In this document: positions 18,074 to 26,849 of the stretch, in pieces | Numbering within the stretch: position 1 is the stretch's first letter | Layout of the letters: the number at the start of each line of letters is the position of its first letter | Source of the DNA: an uncultured Candidatus Melainabacteria bacterium | Lineage (GTDB): Bacteria; Cyanobacteriota; Vampirovibrionia; Gastranaerophilales; Gastranaerophilaceae | Assembly: GCA_934757275.1 (NCBI GenBank) | Contig: CAKVLN010000001.1 | Location: 62,001 to 126,000, forward strand | DNA: 64,000 nt | Direction: 5' to 3' | Position numbers and translations under genes: made by a program | Notes under the pieces: generated by a model | What the model saw: only the letters and a program-made list of their open reading frames with translations | What the model was told of the DNA's origin: nothing | Database searches by the model: none

Positions 18074-18108
18074 CTACGATTTTCAAGAGAATTAACGGAG
18101 ATATTTTA

Positions 18109-19599
18109 ATGAATATATTTTTATCAATACCATTTTTAATTTTTGCACCACTTGTGGTATCACTATTTGTAATTTCACCACTATTTACAAAAAATGAAAT
18201 AGTTGTTCGCCGTTTTACGAAAGGTTTCTGCCTGTTTCATTTTTTATACTCATTGTTAATGTTGGCTTGCTTTGATGCTGCAAATCCTTATGTTAGTGAA
18301 ATACACTTCTTTGGACTAGATTGGGTGCAATCAATTGGTGTTAAATTTATTTTTCAAATAGATACCGTTTCAATGATTTTAACGGTGCTAACTTCGTTTG
18401 TATTTTTGCTTGCTTCATTTGCCAGCAAATTAAATATTCGCAGAAGTCATAAATTCTATTACTCAATGTTGCTTTTATTGATGGCATCTATTTTAGGTAT
18501 CTTCACGGCTTCTGATATGTTTGTATTTTTCCTTTTCTGGGAGTTAGAACTAATTCCTGCATACTTCTTGATAGGAGGCAATTGGAAAGAAGAGAGCGAA
18601 GAACATAATGAAAACGCTAAAAAATCTGCTGTAAAATATGTTTTATTCACGTTCTTTGGTAGTATGTTTATGCTTTTAGGCATTTTGCTTTTACATTACT
18701 ATAACTTTATATCTAATGGAATTTTGTCCGCAAATTTTGCTGATATTATAGATTCTTCCATTCCTGATTATATCCAAAATTTGATTGCAATTTGTTTGCT
18801 AATCGGTTTTGGCGTGAAACTTCCAATCGTGCCATTACATACTTGGTTACCAGATGCGCATACAAATGCACCTACGCCTGTGAGTATGGTTTTGGCAGGC
18901 ATTCTGCTTAAAACAGGTGCTTATGGTATATATAGATTTAATTATGAAACCATGCCAGTTTCTTTTCATTGGTTAGCACCAACTCTTGCAGTTCTTGCCG
19001 TTGTGAACATAATTTACACAGCATTTATTGCTTATGCTCAAACTGATATCAAAAGAATTGTTGCTTATTCCAGTATTTCAAATATGGGACTAATTTTGTT
19101 AGGGCTTTGTGCTTTCGATAAAATCGGGCTTTCAGCTTCTGTTTTCCACATGGTAGCACATGCTCTTGTAACTTGCGGTTTGTTTATGATTGCAGGCATT
19201 GTTTATTTGAGGTTTAAAAATCGTGATATCAATACGCTTGGCGGTATAGCAACTGTAATGCCACGTTTATATGGATTTGCTACCTTGATTGTTTTGGCAT
19301 CAATTGGCGTTCCTGCGTTTGCTCCATTTGTGAGTGAAATCTTGATGATAATTGGTGCAATGAACTCTGATTTTAGTGAGATTTTGAAATTTACTGCAAT
19401 TTTCTCTCTGCCACTGTTAATTTTAAGTTCTTGTTATATGCTTAAATTCTTGCACAGAGGCTTTTTTGCAGAGCTTAAACCAGAATATGAAAAGGTTAAT
19501 GATATTTCTGTACATGAGTTTTTAACTCTTGCAGCAATTCTTGCAGGATTGATAATTTTTGGTTTGTATCCAAATTCAATATTGGGAATGATTAATTAA
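18109..19599 (+). CDS. nuoM: NADH-quinone oxidoreductase subunit M (antiporter-like)
   Basis: 496 residues from the ATG at 18109, chosen because ACGGAG lies 8 nt upstream; an upstream in-frame ATG at 18067 would translate the palindrome and is rejected. FFLFWELELIPAYFLIGGNW, the PIVPLHTWLPDAHTNAPTPVS channel motif (core HTWLPDAH) and AHALVTCGLFM define NuoM. Membrane subunit with a proton half-channel. Confidence 0.96.
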   Translation: MNIFLSIPFLIFAPLVVSLFVISPLFTKNEIVVRRFTKGFCLFHFLYSLLMLACFDAANPYVSEIHFFGLDWVQSIGVKFIFQIDTVSMILTVLTSFVFLLASFASKLNIRRSHKFYYSMLLLLMASILGIFTASDMFVFFLFWELELIPAYFLIGGNWKEESEEHNENAKKSAVKYVLFTFFGSMFMLLGILLLHYYNFISNGILSANFADIIDSSIPDYIQNLIAICLLIGFGVKLPIVPLHTWLPDAHTNAPTPVSMVLAGILLKTGAYGIYRFNYETMPVSFHWLAPTLAVLAVVNIIYTAFIAYAQTDIKRIVAYSSISNMGLILLGLCAFDKIGLSASVFHMVAHALVTCGLFMIAGIVYLRFKNRDINTLGGIATVMPRLYGFATLIVLASIGVPAFAPFVSEILMIIGAMNSDFSEILKFTAIFSLPLLILSSCYMLKFLHRGFFAELKPEYEKVNDISVHEFLTLAAILAGLIIFGLYPNSILGMIN

Positions 19600-19613
19600 G
19601 AGGAAAGTTTTAA

Positions 19614-21047
19614 ATGCTAAACGATATATTTAATGCACTATTACCACAAACTTGTCTGGGCTTTTTTATAATCCTACAACTTGTATTATCAATGTGCATT
19701 TCACCACGAAAATTTAGATTTGCACGACTTATCTCTATTGTGGGAATATTTTTGAGCATATTTTTTCTTTCAACTGTGCAAACAGAACCCCAATATTTTG
19801 CTTTCAGAAACTCTTTGATGTCTGATAGTTACACGCTTTTATTTGATTTTGCAATTTTATTGTGCGGTTTTTTTGTTGCACTCCTTACAAAAAATTTAGT
19901 CAAAACAATTAAACGCCACGCATATACTTTCCACGCAATTCTTTTAACGGCTATTTTTGCTGGCATGAATATTATTTCTGCAAACGACTTTTTGACGCTT
20001 TGGGTGTCAATAGAATTAATGAGTTTTGCGACATATTTTTTAATTGCCTCTTCAAAGGGTTATTACTCAAAAGAAGCAAGCTTTAAATATCTTTTAACTT
20101 CAGCAATTTCAAGTGGTGTGTTTTTGTTTGGCGTTTCTTATTTGTATGGAATAACAGGTTCGTTAAATCTTACAAAAATCTATGAAATTGTTGCAAATCA
20201 AGATTCGTCTATAATGTATTCAATTTCTGCAATAATGATTGTTCTAGGCTTGATTTCAAAGCTTGCAATTTTCCCATTTGCAAATTGGATAATTGATGTT
20301 TACAAAGGTTCTGAAACTTCAATTTTAGCATTTTTATCAACAATACCAAAACTCGCAATTTTCGGAATTTTATGCCGACTTTTAGTTTTTCCTTTGAGCA
20401 ATAGCTTTGAATTAACGTTTGCAACTGCAATTATCAGTTTGATTACTGCACTTTGGGCAAACACTTATGCAATTCGAGAACACAACGTGAAGATTATTCT
20501 GGCATGCTCTGCCTCTGCAAACTCTTCTTACGCACTTTTAACGGCAAGTTTGGTTTCTGTCTATAATCTCTCAACAGTGATTTTTTATTTAGTTTGTTAT
20601 GTAATTATGAACATTTCTGTGTTTGCTTTCTTAAATATTTATGGCGACAAAAACCCAATGAATGTAGAAAACTTTAAAGGAATTTTCTATAAAAACCACG
20701 GTCTGACTGGGGCTTATGCTGTGTCAATTTTAGGTTTAGCAGGAATCCCTATTACCTCTGGTTTTATTGCGAAAATTTATTTGTTTACTGCAATTGCAAA
20801 TTCAGGTTTAATTTTTGTGCCATTTTTGTTAGCACTTTTGTTGTTAACAGTTGTTGCGCTTTATTATTACCTAAAAATATTACTTCCACTTTTTGCAGAA
20901 TGTGACAAAAATACTTTTGTACCAACGCTTTGCACAAACTTTTCTCAAAAATTTGTACTTGTTGTAACGGCGATTGTTACGATGCTTATAGGAATTTATC
21001 CAGAAAAAATTATTGAATTGTGTAGATTTATTGCATATAATATTTAA
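19614..21047 (+). CDS. nuoN: NADH-quinone oxidoreductase subunit N (antiporter-like)
   Basis: 477 residues, about fourteen hydrophobic helices. Conserved parts include LWVSIELMSFATYFLIA, KLAIFPFANWIIDVYKGS and the GIPITSGFIAKIYLF segment near the end. GAGGAAAG precedes the ATG. Last gene of the cluster; nuoE, nuoF and nuoG are absent on either side within the window. Confidence 0.95.
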   Translation: MLNDIFNALLPQTCLGFFIILQLVLSMCISPRKFRFARLISIVGIFLSIFFLSTVQTEPQYFAFRNSLMSDSYTLLFDFAILLCGFFVALLTKNLVKTIKRHAYTFHAILLTAIFAGMNIISANDFLTLWVSIELMSFATYFLIASSKGYYSKEASFKYLLTSAISSGVFLFGVSYLYGITGSLNLTKIYEIVANQDSSIMYSISAIMIVLGLISKLAIFPFANWIIDVYKGSETSILAFLSTIPKLAIFGILCRLLVFPLSNSFELTFATAIISLITALWANTYAIREHNVKIILACSASANSSYALLTASLVSVYNLSTVIFYLVCYVIMNISVFAFLNIYGDKNPMNVENFKGIFYKNHGLTGAYAVSILGLAGIPITSGFIAKIYLFTAIANSGLIFVPFLLALLLLTVVALYYYLKILLPLFAECDKNTFVPTLCTNFSQKFVLVVTAIVTMLIGIYPEKIIELCRFIAYNI

Positions 21048-21107
21048 ACTAGCAAAAAAATTTTTTAGGCGTTTTTACATGAACGTAAAATTACAAAGGG
21101 ATATATT

Positions 21108-23027
21108 ATGAATACAATTAATCACATTAATTCAGTACAATTTCAAGGTAAAGCACAAGTTTTAGAAAGAAGAAGAGCCTTCTTGCAAAATAAGGCTTCT
21201 GGTATATTGAATCAGAATTATAAAGATATCGTAGAGCTTTCTAAAGATGCCCCTATTATGAAATTAAACTTTTTAGATAAGTTGCTTGAAAAATATAATC
21301 AATTTAACTTTTATCGAAAACCAGAGGAAAAAGATAATTCATTATTAGTTAATAATATTTTGGAAATGATTAAAAAGCCGAAAGGAATTCACTTTGCAAT
21401 AGCAGAAAGATTTGGCGAATCATTTGAAAACATGTCCAGAATATTTACAAGTGGACTAAATAATAAGAAGTATTTACAATTTGCAAAATTAGTAAATGAT
21501 GATATTGTTCGTAATTACGGCAGTGAATCAAAAGATTTTATTCCTGAATTATTGGAATCACCATTTGCAGATAAGTATGTAAAAAATTATAAAGCTATCA
21601 GACCATATCTTATTGCAAATAAAGATAAGCCCGATGTTGTAAGTAAATTAGACAAAATGTTCGAGACAAAGACATACGACAAGGACTTATTTAATGTAGA
21701 ATTTAATGAAAACAAAATTAAAAATGAGTTTAATTATAAAGGAACAGAAATTCTTAATAAAGATATCTATTTAGAAAATTACAATAAATATTCACATGAG
21801 CTTATGCATACCTTGAAAAAGGCAGTAAACTTTAGTGATGAAATGTTAGAAAAAGGAGCTGATAAATCAATATTAAAAGCTTTACAAACATCAAACAAGG
21901 GAAATGTTGAACTTCGACGCAGTTTAACAAGAAATCTAGTCGATACTTTCCATGAACTAGATACTGATGTAAAAACGGAACGTTTAAATGCTTTGGTAAG
22001 AATTTTTGATAAAATTGATGAAGATAAACATGCTAAAAACTTTATTAAAAAATCAATTGCACAAATACCAGAAAGTCTTAATGCCAATGATTTAGAAGAT
22101 ATTCTAAATAATGTTTCAACAAAAAAACTTGATATTTTTAGAAAAAATGCTTGGAATATAATAAGACAAACCGAAAAAGGTGAAAGAATAAGTGAATTAA
22201 ATAATAATATTAAAAACCCTTTTTATCTTTCAAATTATTTACGTTCAAATTTAGATAGACATAAATTTTATGGTTTTAGCGTAACTCCAACATTTTTTTC
22301 TAAGATTGCTTTGAGTATTGAAAATGGTTTTAATATTCTAAGAGATAAATTGACATCTGAAACATCTAAAATTGTAGAAATGCCAAAAGCACCAGAAAGA
22401 GGATTTGCAAAATCAGATATTGAAGAACGAGCAAATATTGTTTCTATAAAACCGGAAATAAAGTCAGACGTTAATGCGGAAACCAAGCCTGTAACAAGTT
22501 TATTGAAAGAAAATAGTAAATCAGAAAAAATATTAAACATGAAGAATGCTAAACAAGTGGTTGTTGACGAAGTGTTATCATTTGTTAATTCAAAATTAGG
22601 TCAAAAAACATTTGCTAAGCAGAATGAATTGTATACAAAAAATGCGACAAAAATGAGATTATCTATGTTGCCTGAAATTTTTGCATCAATAATTGATACA
22701 AGAAAAGCTGATAGAGCGGTTGGTAAAAAACATAGTTATTCTGCAAACAAAGATGTATTAAATTTATATTTGAAGATTAATGGAAGTAATAAAAAGTTTG
22801 TAAATTATCTTCTTAAAAAACGTAATGTAGATAATACTCGTATGTTTGAAGTAAAGGATATTATTGCAATGCTAGATAAAGCTGAGGCTAAAATTGCTCA
22901 AGCAAAAAAATTAAATCCTGAATATAAGGCAAAAGATGCAAGAAAATATTACAATCATTTGTATGAGGCAAAAATTGAACAATTTGGTAAGGTAAAGCCA
23001 CAAAGAAAACTTAAAACAAATGCTTAA
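21108..23027 (+). CDS. F-x-G motif protein, helical, lineage-specific
   Basis: 639 residues; I recognise no family. VQFQG at residues 10-14 resembles the N-terminal FKG tripeptide of the 1.5-4.9 kb pair, but the rest does not align with them. It is highly charged and mostly helical, lacks long hydrophobic segments, and has a lysine-rich tail (KARKYYNHLYEAKIEQFGK region). AAAGGGATATATT precedes the ATG, and a terminator follows at 23048. No signal peptide; probably cytoplasmic or delivered by a pathway I cannot see. Confidence 0.8.
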   Translation: MNTINHINSVQFQGKAQVLERRRAFLQNKASGILNQNYKDIVELSKDAPIMKLNFLDKLLEKYNQFNFYRKPEEKDNSLLVNNILEMIKKPKGIHFAIAERFGESFENMSRIFTSGLNNKKYLQFAKLVNDDIVRNYGSESKDFIPELLESPFADKYVKNYKAIRPYLIANKDKPDVVSKLDKMFETKTYDKDLFNVEFNENKIKNEFNYKGTEILNKDIYLENYNKYSHELMHTLKKAVNFSDEMLEKGADKSILKALQTSNKGNVELRRSLTRNLVDTFHELDTDVKTERLNALVRIFDKIDEDKHAKNFIKKSIAQIPESLNANDLEDILNNVSTKKLDIFRKNAWNIIRQTEKGERISELNNNIKNPFYLSNYLRSNLDRHKFYGFSVTPTFFSKIALSIENGFNILRDKLTSETSKIVEMPKAPERGFAKSDIEERANIVSIKPEIKSDVNAETKPVTSLLKENSKSEKILNMKNAKQVVVDEVLSFVNSKLGQKTFAKQNELYTKNATKMRLSMLPEIFASIIDTRKADRAVGKKHSYSANKDVLNLYLKINGSNKKFVNYLLKKRNVDNTRMFEVKDIIAMLDKAEAKIAQAKKLNPEYKAKDARKYYNHLYEAKIEQFGKVKPQRKLKTNA

Positions 23028-23047
23028 ATTTTAAAATTATTAGAAAT

Positions 23048-23080
23048 AAAAAGGCGATTGATAAATCAATCGCCTTTTTA
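23048..23080. terminator. Bidirectional terminator between the F-x-G gene and tpiA
   Basis: A perfect hairpin AAAAAGGCGATTGAT-AA-ATCAATCGCCTTTTT. T-runs on both strands let it end both convergent genes. Confidence 0.93.
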
Positions 23081-23102
23081 TAGGTTTATTCAATTTTATA
23101 AA

Positions 23103-23873
23103 CTATACACTAACTTTCATAGTATTAGCAATAATTTCATTGAAACTATCTGCTTTCAAGCTTGCGCCACCAACTAATGCACCATCGATGTCTGATTGTG
23201 ACATTTGTTCTTCGATTGTGTTAGGTTTTACAGAACCACCATAAAGGATTCTGATTGAGTCGCCAGCAGAAACAGAAGAAACTTCTTTAACTACGTTTCT
23301 AATCATAGCGATAACTCTGTTAGCTTCTTTGCTGTCGCAAGTTTTGCCAGTACCAATAGCCCAAATTGGTTCGTAAGCAATAACTGATTTAGCAATTTCT
23401 TCTTCAGACAAGCCATTTAATGCAGCTCTAATTTGAGTAGCAATGTGTTCATCAGTAACGCCAGCTTCTCTTTGTTCAAGAGTTTCACCACAACAAATAA
23501 TTGGAGTTAAACCACCTGCTAAGATAGCTTTAGCTTTTTTGTTAATCATTTCATCTGTTTCAGAGAAATATTGTCTTCTTTCAGAGTGACCGATAATAAC
23601 GTGTGAGCAACCAGCATCAGCTAACATTTCAACAGAAAGTTCGCCTGTAAAAGCACCAGATTTTTCCCAGTGGCAATTTTGACCAGAGATTGCAATTTTA
23701 TCAGTACCTGATACAACATTTAAAGATGTAAATACAGGTGCAATAACGATTTCAGGCAATTGTTCTGCTGAAAAATCGTTAGTGAAATTCTTTATTCCTT
23801 CATACAATGCTTTTGCATCTGCTTGAAGTAAATTCATTTTCCAGTTTCCTGCAATAATTGGTTTTCTTGACAT
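23103..23873 (-). CDS. tpiA: Triosephosphate isomerase
   Basis: 256 residues, standard length. GNWKMN (Lys substrate contact), GHSERR (catalytic His), AYEPIWAIGTGK (catalytic Glu) and LYGGSVKP are all present. Cytoplasmic glycolytic enzyme interconverting DHAP and glyceraldehyde 3-phosphate. GAAGGAG precedes the ATG. It stands alone. Confidence 0.98.
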   Translation of the reverse strand: MSRKPIIAGNWKMNLLQADAKALYEGIKNFTNDFSAEQLPEIVIAPVFTSLNVVSGTDKIAISGQNCHWEKSGAFTGELSVEMLADAGCSHVIIGHSERRQYFSETDEMINKKAKAILAGGLTPIICCGETLEQREAGVTDEHIATQIRAALNGLSEEEIAKSVIAYEPIWAIGTGKTCDSKEANRVIAMIRNVVKEVSSVSAGDSIRILYGGSVKPNTIEEQMSQSDIDGALVGGASLKADSFNEIIANTMKVSV

Positions 23874-23975
23874 AATTTTCTCCTTCGTTTTGAGGGAAAA
23901 CCCTCGTTTCTTATGTACTATTACTCTCTGATATTAGAATAAACACGAAGCAAAATCAATAAATTTAATGGCATG

Positions 23976-24007
23976 TTGAATATGATATCAAAATGTGATA
24001 TCATATT
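23976..24007 (+). promoter_or_regulatory. hicAB promoter overlapped by a palindromic operator
   Basis: TTGAAT (23976-23981), 17 bp, TATCAT (23999-24004). The palindrome AATATGATATCA (23979-23990) / TGATATCATATT (23996-24007) covers both boxes and is the likely HicB operator. The -10 ends 6 nt before the hicA ATG, with no Shine-Dalgarno, so hicA is predicted leaderless. Confidence 0.75.
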
Positions 24008-24010
24008 AGT

Positions 24011-24253
24011 ATGAGTCAATTTGATAAATTAATTCAGAAAGTTTTTGACGAAAAAGACATTACATATCAAGAGGCCGAAAAAATTCTTATAAGTCTTGGA
24101 TATGTTGCGAGAACGCCTCGCAGTGGAAGTTCGCACATCACATTTACAAAATCACCAAACCAAATAATTACACTTGTAAAAACTCAAAAACCACTGAAAA
24201 AATACTTAATACGATTAATCAAGGAGGCAATAATTTATGACAAACAATATTGA
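24011..24253 (+). CDS. hicA: HicA toxin, mRNA interferase
   Basis: 80 residues. HicA is a double-stranded-RNA-binding-fold toxin that cleaves mRNA; the catalytic His is in SGSSHITF (H42), preceded by GYVARTPR. This is the usual HicA architecture. It overlaps hicB by 17 nt, typical of a toxin-first hicAB operon. No ribosome site; the promoter's -10 is 6 nt upstream. Confidence 0.93.
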   Translation: MSQFDKLIQKVFDEKDITYQEAEKILISLGYVARTPRSGSSHITFTKSPNQIITLVKTQKPLKKYLIRLIKEAIIYDKQY

Positions 24254-24599
24254 TTATTACATGAAACTCAATTGGACATATCGATTTGAATGGTCTATTG
24301 AAGACGAATGCTATATTGCAAATATTGCTGAATTGAAAGGGTGTGTTGCAGATGGTGAAACGATAGAAGAGGCAACAAAAGAAATAAAAGATGCGCTTGC
24401 TTCATACATTGCTGCTTGTCTTGAGGCTGGTTATAAAATCCCAGAACCTTTAAAACCATCAGACTTTAAAGGACAAATTCCTTATAGAACAACCTCCGAA
24501 AAACACTATAAATTGGCACAAAAAGCTAAGATTACAGGGAAAAGTATAAATTCTATTATTGACGAGGCAACTGACATGTTTTTGCGAGAAACTGCGTAA
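24237..24599 (+). CDS. hicB: HicB antitoxin
   Basis: 120 residues. The N-terminal part (FEWSIEDECYIANIAELKGCVADGETIEEA) is the partial RNase H fold that masks HicA; the C-terminal GKSINSIIDEATDMFL looks like a ribbon-helix-helix/helical DNA-binding tail. A strong AAGGAGG precedes the ATG within the end of hicA, so antitoxin translation should exceed that of the toxin. It probably represses through the palindrome upstream of hicA. Confidence 0.93.
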   Translation: MTNNIDYYMKLNWTYRFEWSIEDECYIANIAELKGCVADGETIEEATKEIKDALASYIAACLEAGYKIPEPLKPSDFKGQIPYRTTSEKHYKLAQKAKITGKSINSIIDEATDMFLRETA

Positions 24600-24601
24600 A
24601 A

Positions 24602-24925
24602 CTATGCAGATACAGAGGTGGTAATACCTTCCATGATGTTATAAAAATCTTCTCTAGGAAGTGTAGACATTGTTTTTAGAGCATAAGAAAGAATACTTAC
24701 TTTGTCATACCAACGTCTTGAATTTGAAATCTTGTATAAACCTAAAACTCTGTCGATACCGATACTTACGTCTTGTTCTTCATCTTCTTCGTGCATTTCT
24801 TTAATCTGTTTAACAACATTTGCTAAATCTCGTGACAAAGCTCTTCTTTTTACTTCGTCCATATCTTTTAGCAAAGACAATGCTCTTTGCGTATGTTCAT
24901 TTGAATCGTACCAACGTCTGTTCAT
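24602..24925 (-). CDS. Small protein with duplicated RRWYD unit
   Basis: 107 residues from the ATG at 24925, set by GGGGGAGA 5 nt upstream. No recognised family. It contains two related stretches: RRWYDSNEHTQRALSLLKDM at about 3-22, and RRWYDKVSILSYALKTMSTL at about 69-88. Each is followed by a charged helix, so it may be a two-helix-unit duplication. Acidic middle (HEEDEEQD). The stop is 2 nt from the hicB stop on the other strand. Probably cytoplasmic; function unknown. Confidence 0.75.
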   Translation of the reverse strand: MNRRWYDSNEHTQRALSLLKDMDEVKRRALSRDLANVVKQIKEMHEEDEEQDVSIGIDRVLGLYKISNSRRWYDKVSILSYALKTMSTLPREDFYNIMEGITTSVSA

Positions 24926-24996
24926 CAAACTCTCCCCCAATACACATTTTAATTATATGAAATAACAAAGAGTTTGCAATCATATATTTGTATGAA

Positions 24997-26838
24997 TCAG
25001 AGTAACTCATATAATTCATTGTACTTTTCAATAATTTCAAAATTCCAACTTGAATCATAATTCATTGCATTCTTAATTAATAAATTCCAGCTAGAGGGAT
25101 TATTTGTGTACAAGTTTAAAGCTTTTGTTAAAACAGAGGTGTAATCTTCATTTGCTTTTTCATTATTTAAAATCAAATCTCTTGTCTTGAAACCACAACC
25201 CAAAACCATATCATCAAAAATATCGGTAATCGTGTCATTTAAAATACCAGTTCTTGAAGCAACTGGTATACAACCCAAATTCATACCTTTTAAATATTCT
25301 ACATTAGAAGAATTTAAACGTCGTGGCAAAAGCATTATATCACTAGAAGCATAAAATTGTTCTGCATTAATTTCTCCATCAATAAATACCCAGCGACCAT
25401 CAAAAGTTGAATTGTTTTCCATAAATTCAACCCAAGATTTGACGTAGTTATTTTTCAAACCTTCTGGAATATTTACAATAACTTGCATATTCTTTCTTAA
25501 TTCAAAAAGTTTCAAAATTGTGCTAAAAGCTATATCTATGCCATCTTTAAAAACATCATTAGAAAATTTTGCAAATATCAGCGGTGCTTCATAAAAAGAG
25601 TCCAAATACCCTTTAACAACATAGTTTTCCTCTTTAAACAATCTTATGTCCATAAATTTTGTTTTTACTCGTTGAGAGGAAAATTCTTTCGACAAATAAG
25701 TTTTGTTTTGTCCTCTTAATTCTCTAAAATTATCTACGTCAAAATTCTGATAAATTTTAGGCTTAATTTTTGTAGTACCTAAACCGACATATCCGCTTTT
25801 TAACTTTGTTTGTTTAATTCTATTTTGTAGGTCAAACTCATAGTTTTCAAAAAGTGAGTTATAATAACTTTTTGAAATTGTTGCCCAAAAATCAACTTTT
25901 TTTAGGGTGAAAAATCTTGTATCATAGTAGGAATTATCTTCAAACCTAATTTCTGGGAAAAGTTTTAAAACTCTTGCATTCATTCGTTTGAACAAGATAT
26001 TTTCATCAATCTCTTCGTCTTTGTTGATATTATCTCGAAATTTCATGTAGTTTTGGTAGATAAATTCCAAACAATCACGCATTTGTCGAAAATTATTCGT
26101 ATTATGTAGGTTAAAAAGTGATGCGACGCATTTTTGAATGATTTTATCTCGACAAAGTTTTTTCATTGCATTTGGACTTGCAATATTCAAAATCGCCCAA
26201 AACGGTTCAATTTTTTCTTCATCACTAGTATAAAAATCTTCAAAAATTTGCAAAACTCTTATTGGATAAGACATTTTACTTTCAAATTCTGCACCTAAAA
26301 AGAAAGGAACGTTGTCGGCGTGAATAATATCTGGTTTCAATTTTTTTGCGCAATTTCTAACAGCTTTAATAAAAGGTGCAAGGTATTGCAATTTAGAAAA
26401 ATCTTTTTCGGAAAGACCAGAAAATGCAGTTGTAAAAAGTCCAAAGACTTCAATGTTTTCGGAGTTTCTAGGGAATTTGTACAACCTCGCCTCATTCATT
26501 TTGTTTTGTGCAAAAAACTCAAAACTTATATTTGTTTTTTCAAGATTTTCGGCATTATCAATTGGTACAAGAAATTTGATTTCTTTATCGGGATATTGTT
26601 TTCTAAATGCCAAAACGTAATCAAAATTAGGCTTTTCGCTTGTTACAATTAAAACTTGTTTGAAATCTTTTTTCAAATTTTTCCTAACAAAAGAAGACCA
26701 TTGTTTTCTGAAAAAGCGAAATTGTGTTTTTAAATCATACAAAAAATCTGTTGTTTCAACATTTTTGACCTCTTCCTTTGCGGATTCAAATGCCAAATTT
26801 AACTCTTTTGTATGTGTTTCAGTTTCAAAATTTTCCAT
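24997..26838 (-). CDS. GT-B glycosyltransferase, starch/glycogen synthase-like (GT5/GT4)
   Basis: 613 residues. The C-terminal half reads like glycogen synthase: FYASSDIMLLPRR, then SSNVEYLKGMNLGCIPVASRTGILNDTI (split here: EYLKGMNLGCIPVASRTG) and a downstream GCGF, matching the nucleotide-sugar site of GT5. The N-terminal half (about 60-250, VLIVTSEKPNFDYVLAFRK) looks like the acceptor domain but is divergent, with a charged insertion near 250-300. A GT4 surface-polysaccharide enzyme is the alternative. It starts 11 nt after the GT2 gene's stop (AATAGG ribosome site), so it is co-transcribed. Confidence 0.7.
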   Translation of the reverse strand: MENFETETHTKELNLAFESAKEEVKNVETTDFLYDLKTQFRFFRKQWSSFVRKNLKKDFKQVLIVTSEKPNFDYVLAFRKQYPDKEIKFLVPIDNAENLEKTNISFEFFAQNKMNEARLYKFPRNSENIEVFGLFTTAFSGLSEKDFSKLQYLAPFIKAVRNCAKKLKPDIIHADNVPFFLGAEFESKMSYPIRVLQIFEDFYTSDEEKIEPFWAILNIASPNAMKKLCRDKIIQKCVASLFNLHNTNNFRQMRDCLEFIYQNYMKFRDNINKDEEIDENILFKRMNARVLKLFPEIRFEDNSYYDTRFFTLKKVDFWATISKSYYNSLFENYEFDLQNRIKQTKLKSGYVGLGTTKIKPKIYQNFDVDNFRELRGQNKTYLSKEFSSQRVKTKFMDIRLFKEENYVVKGYLDSFYEAPLIFAKFSNDVFKDGIDIAFSTILKLFELRKNMQVIVNIPEGLKNNYVKSWVEFMENNSTFDGRWVFIDGEINAEQFYASSDIMLLPRRLNSSNVEYLKGMNLGCIPVASRTGILNDTITDIFDDMVLGCGFKTRDLILNNEKANEDYTSVLTKALNLYTNNPSSWNLLIKNAMNYDSSWNFEIIEKYNELYELL

Positions 26839-26849
26839 AACCTATTTTA

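Noticed and set aside
18067..18108. Earlier nuoM start
   Set aside because: It lies in the TAGGGTG palindrome and has no ribosome site; the ATG at 18109 has ACGGAG and starts at the expected membrane helix.
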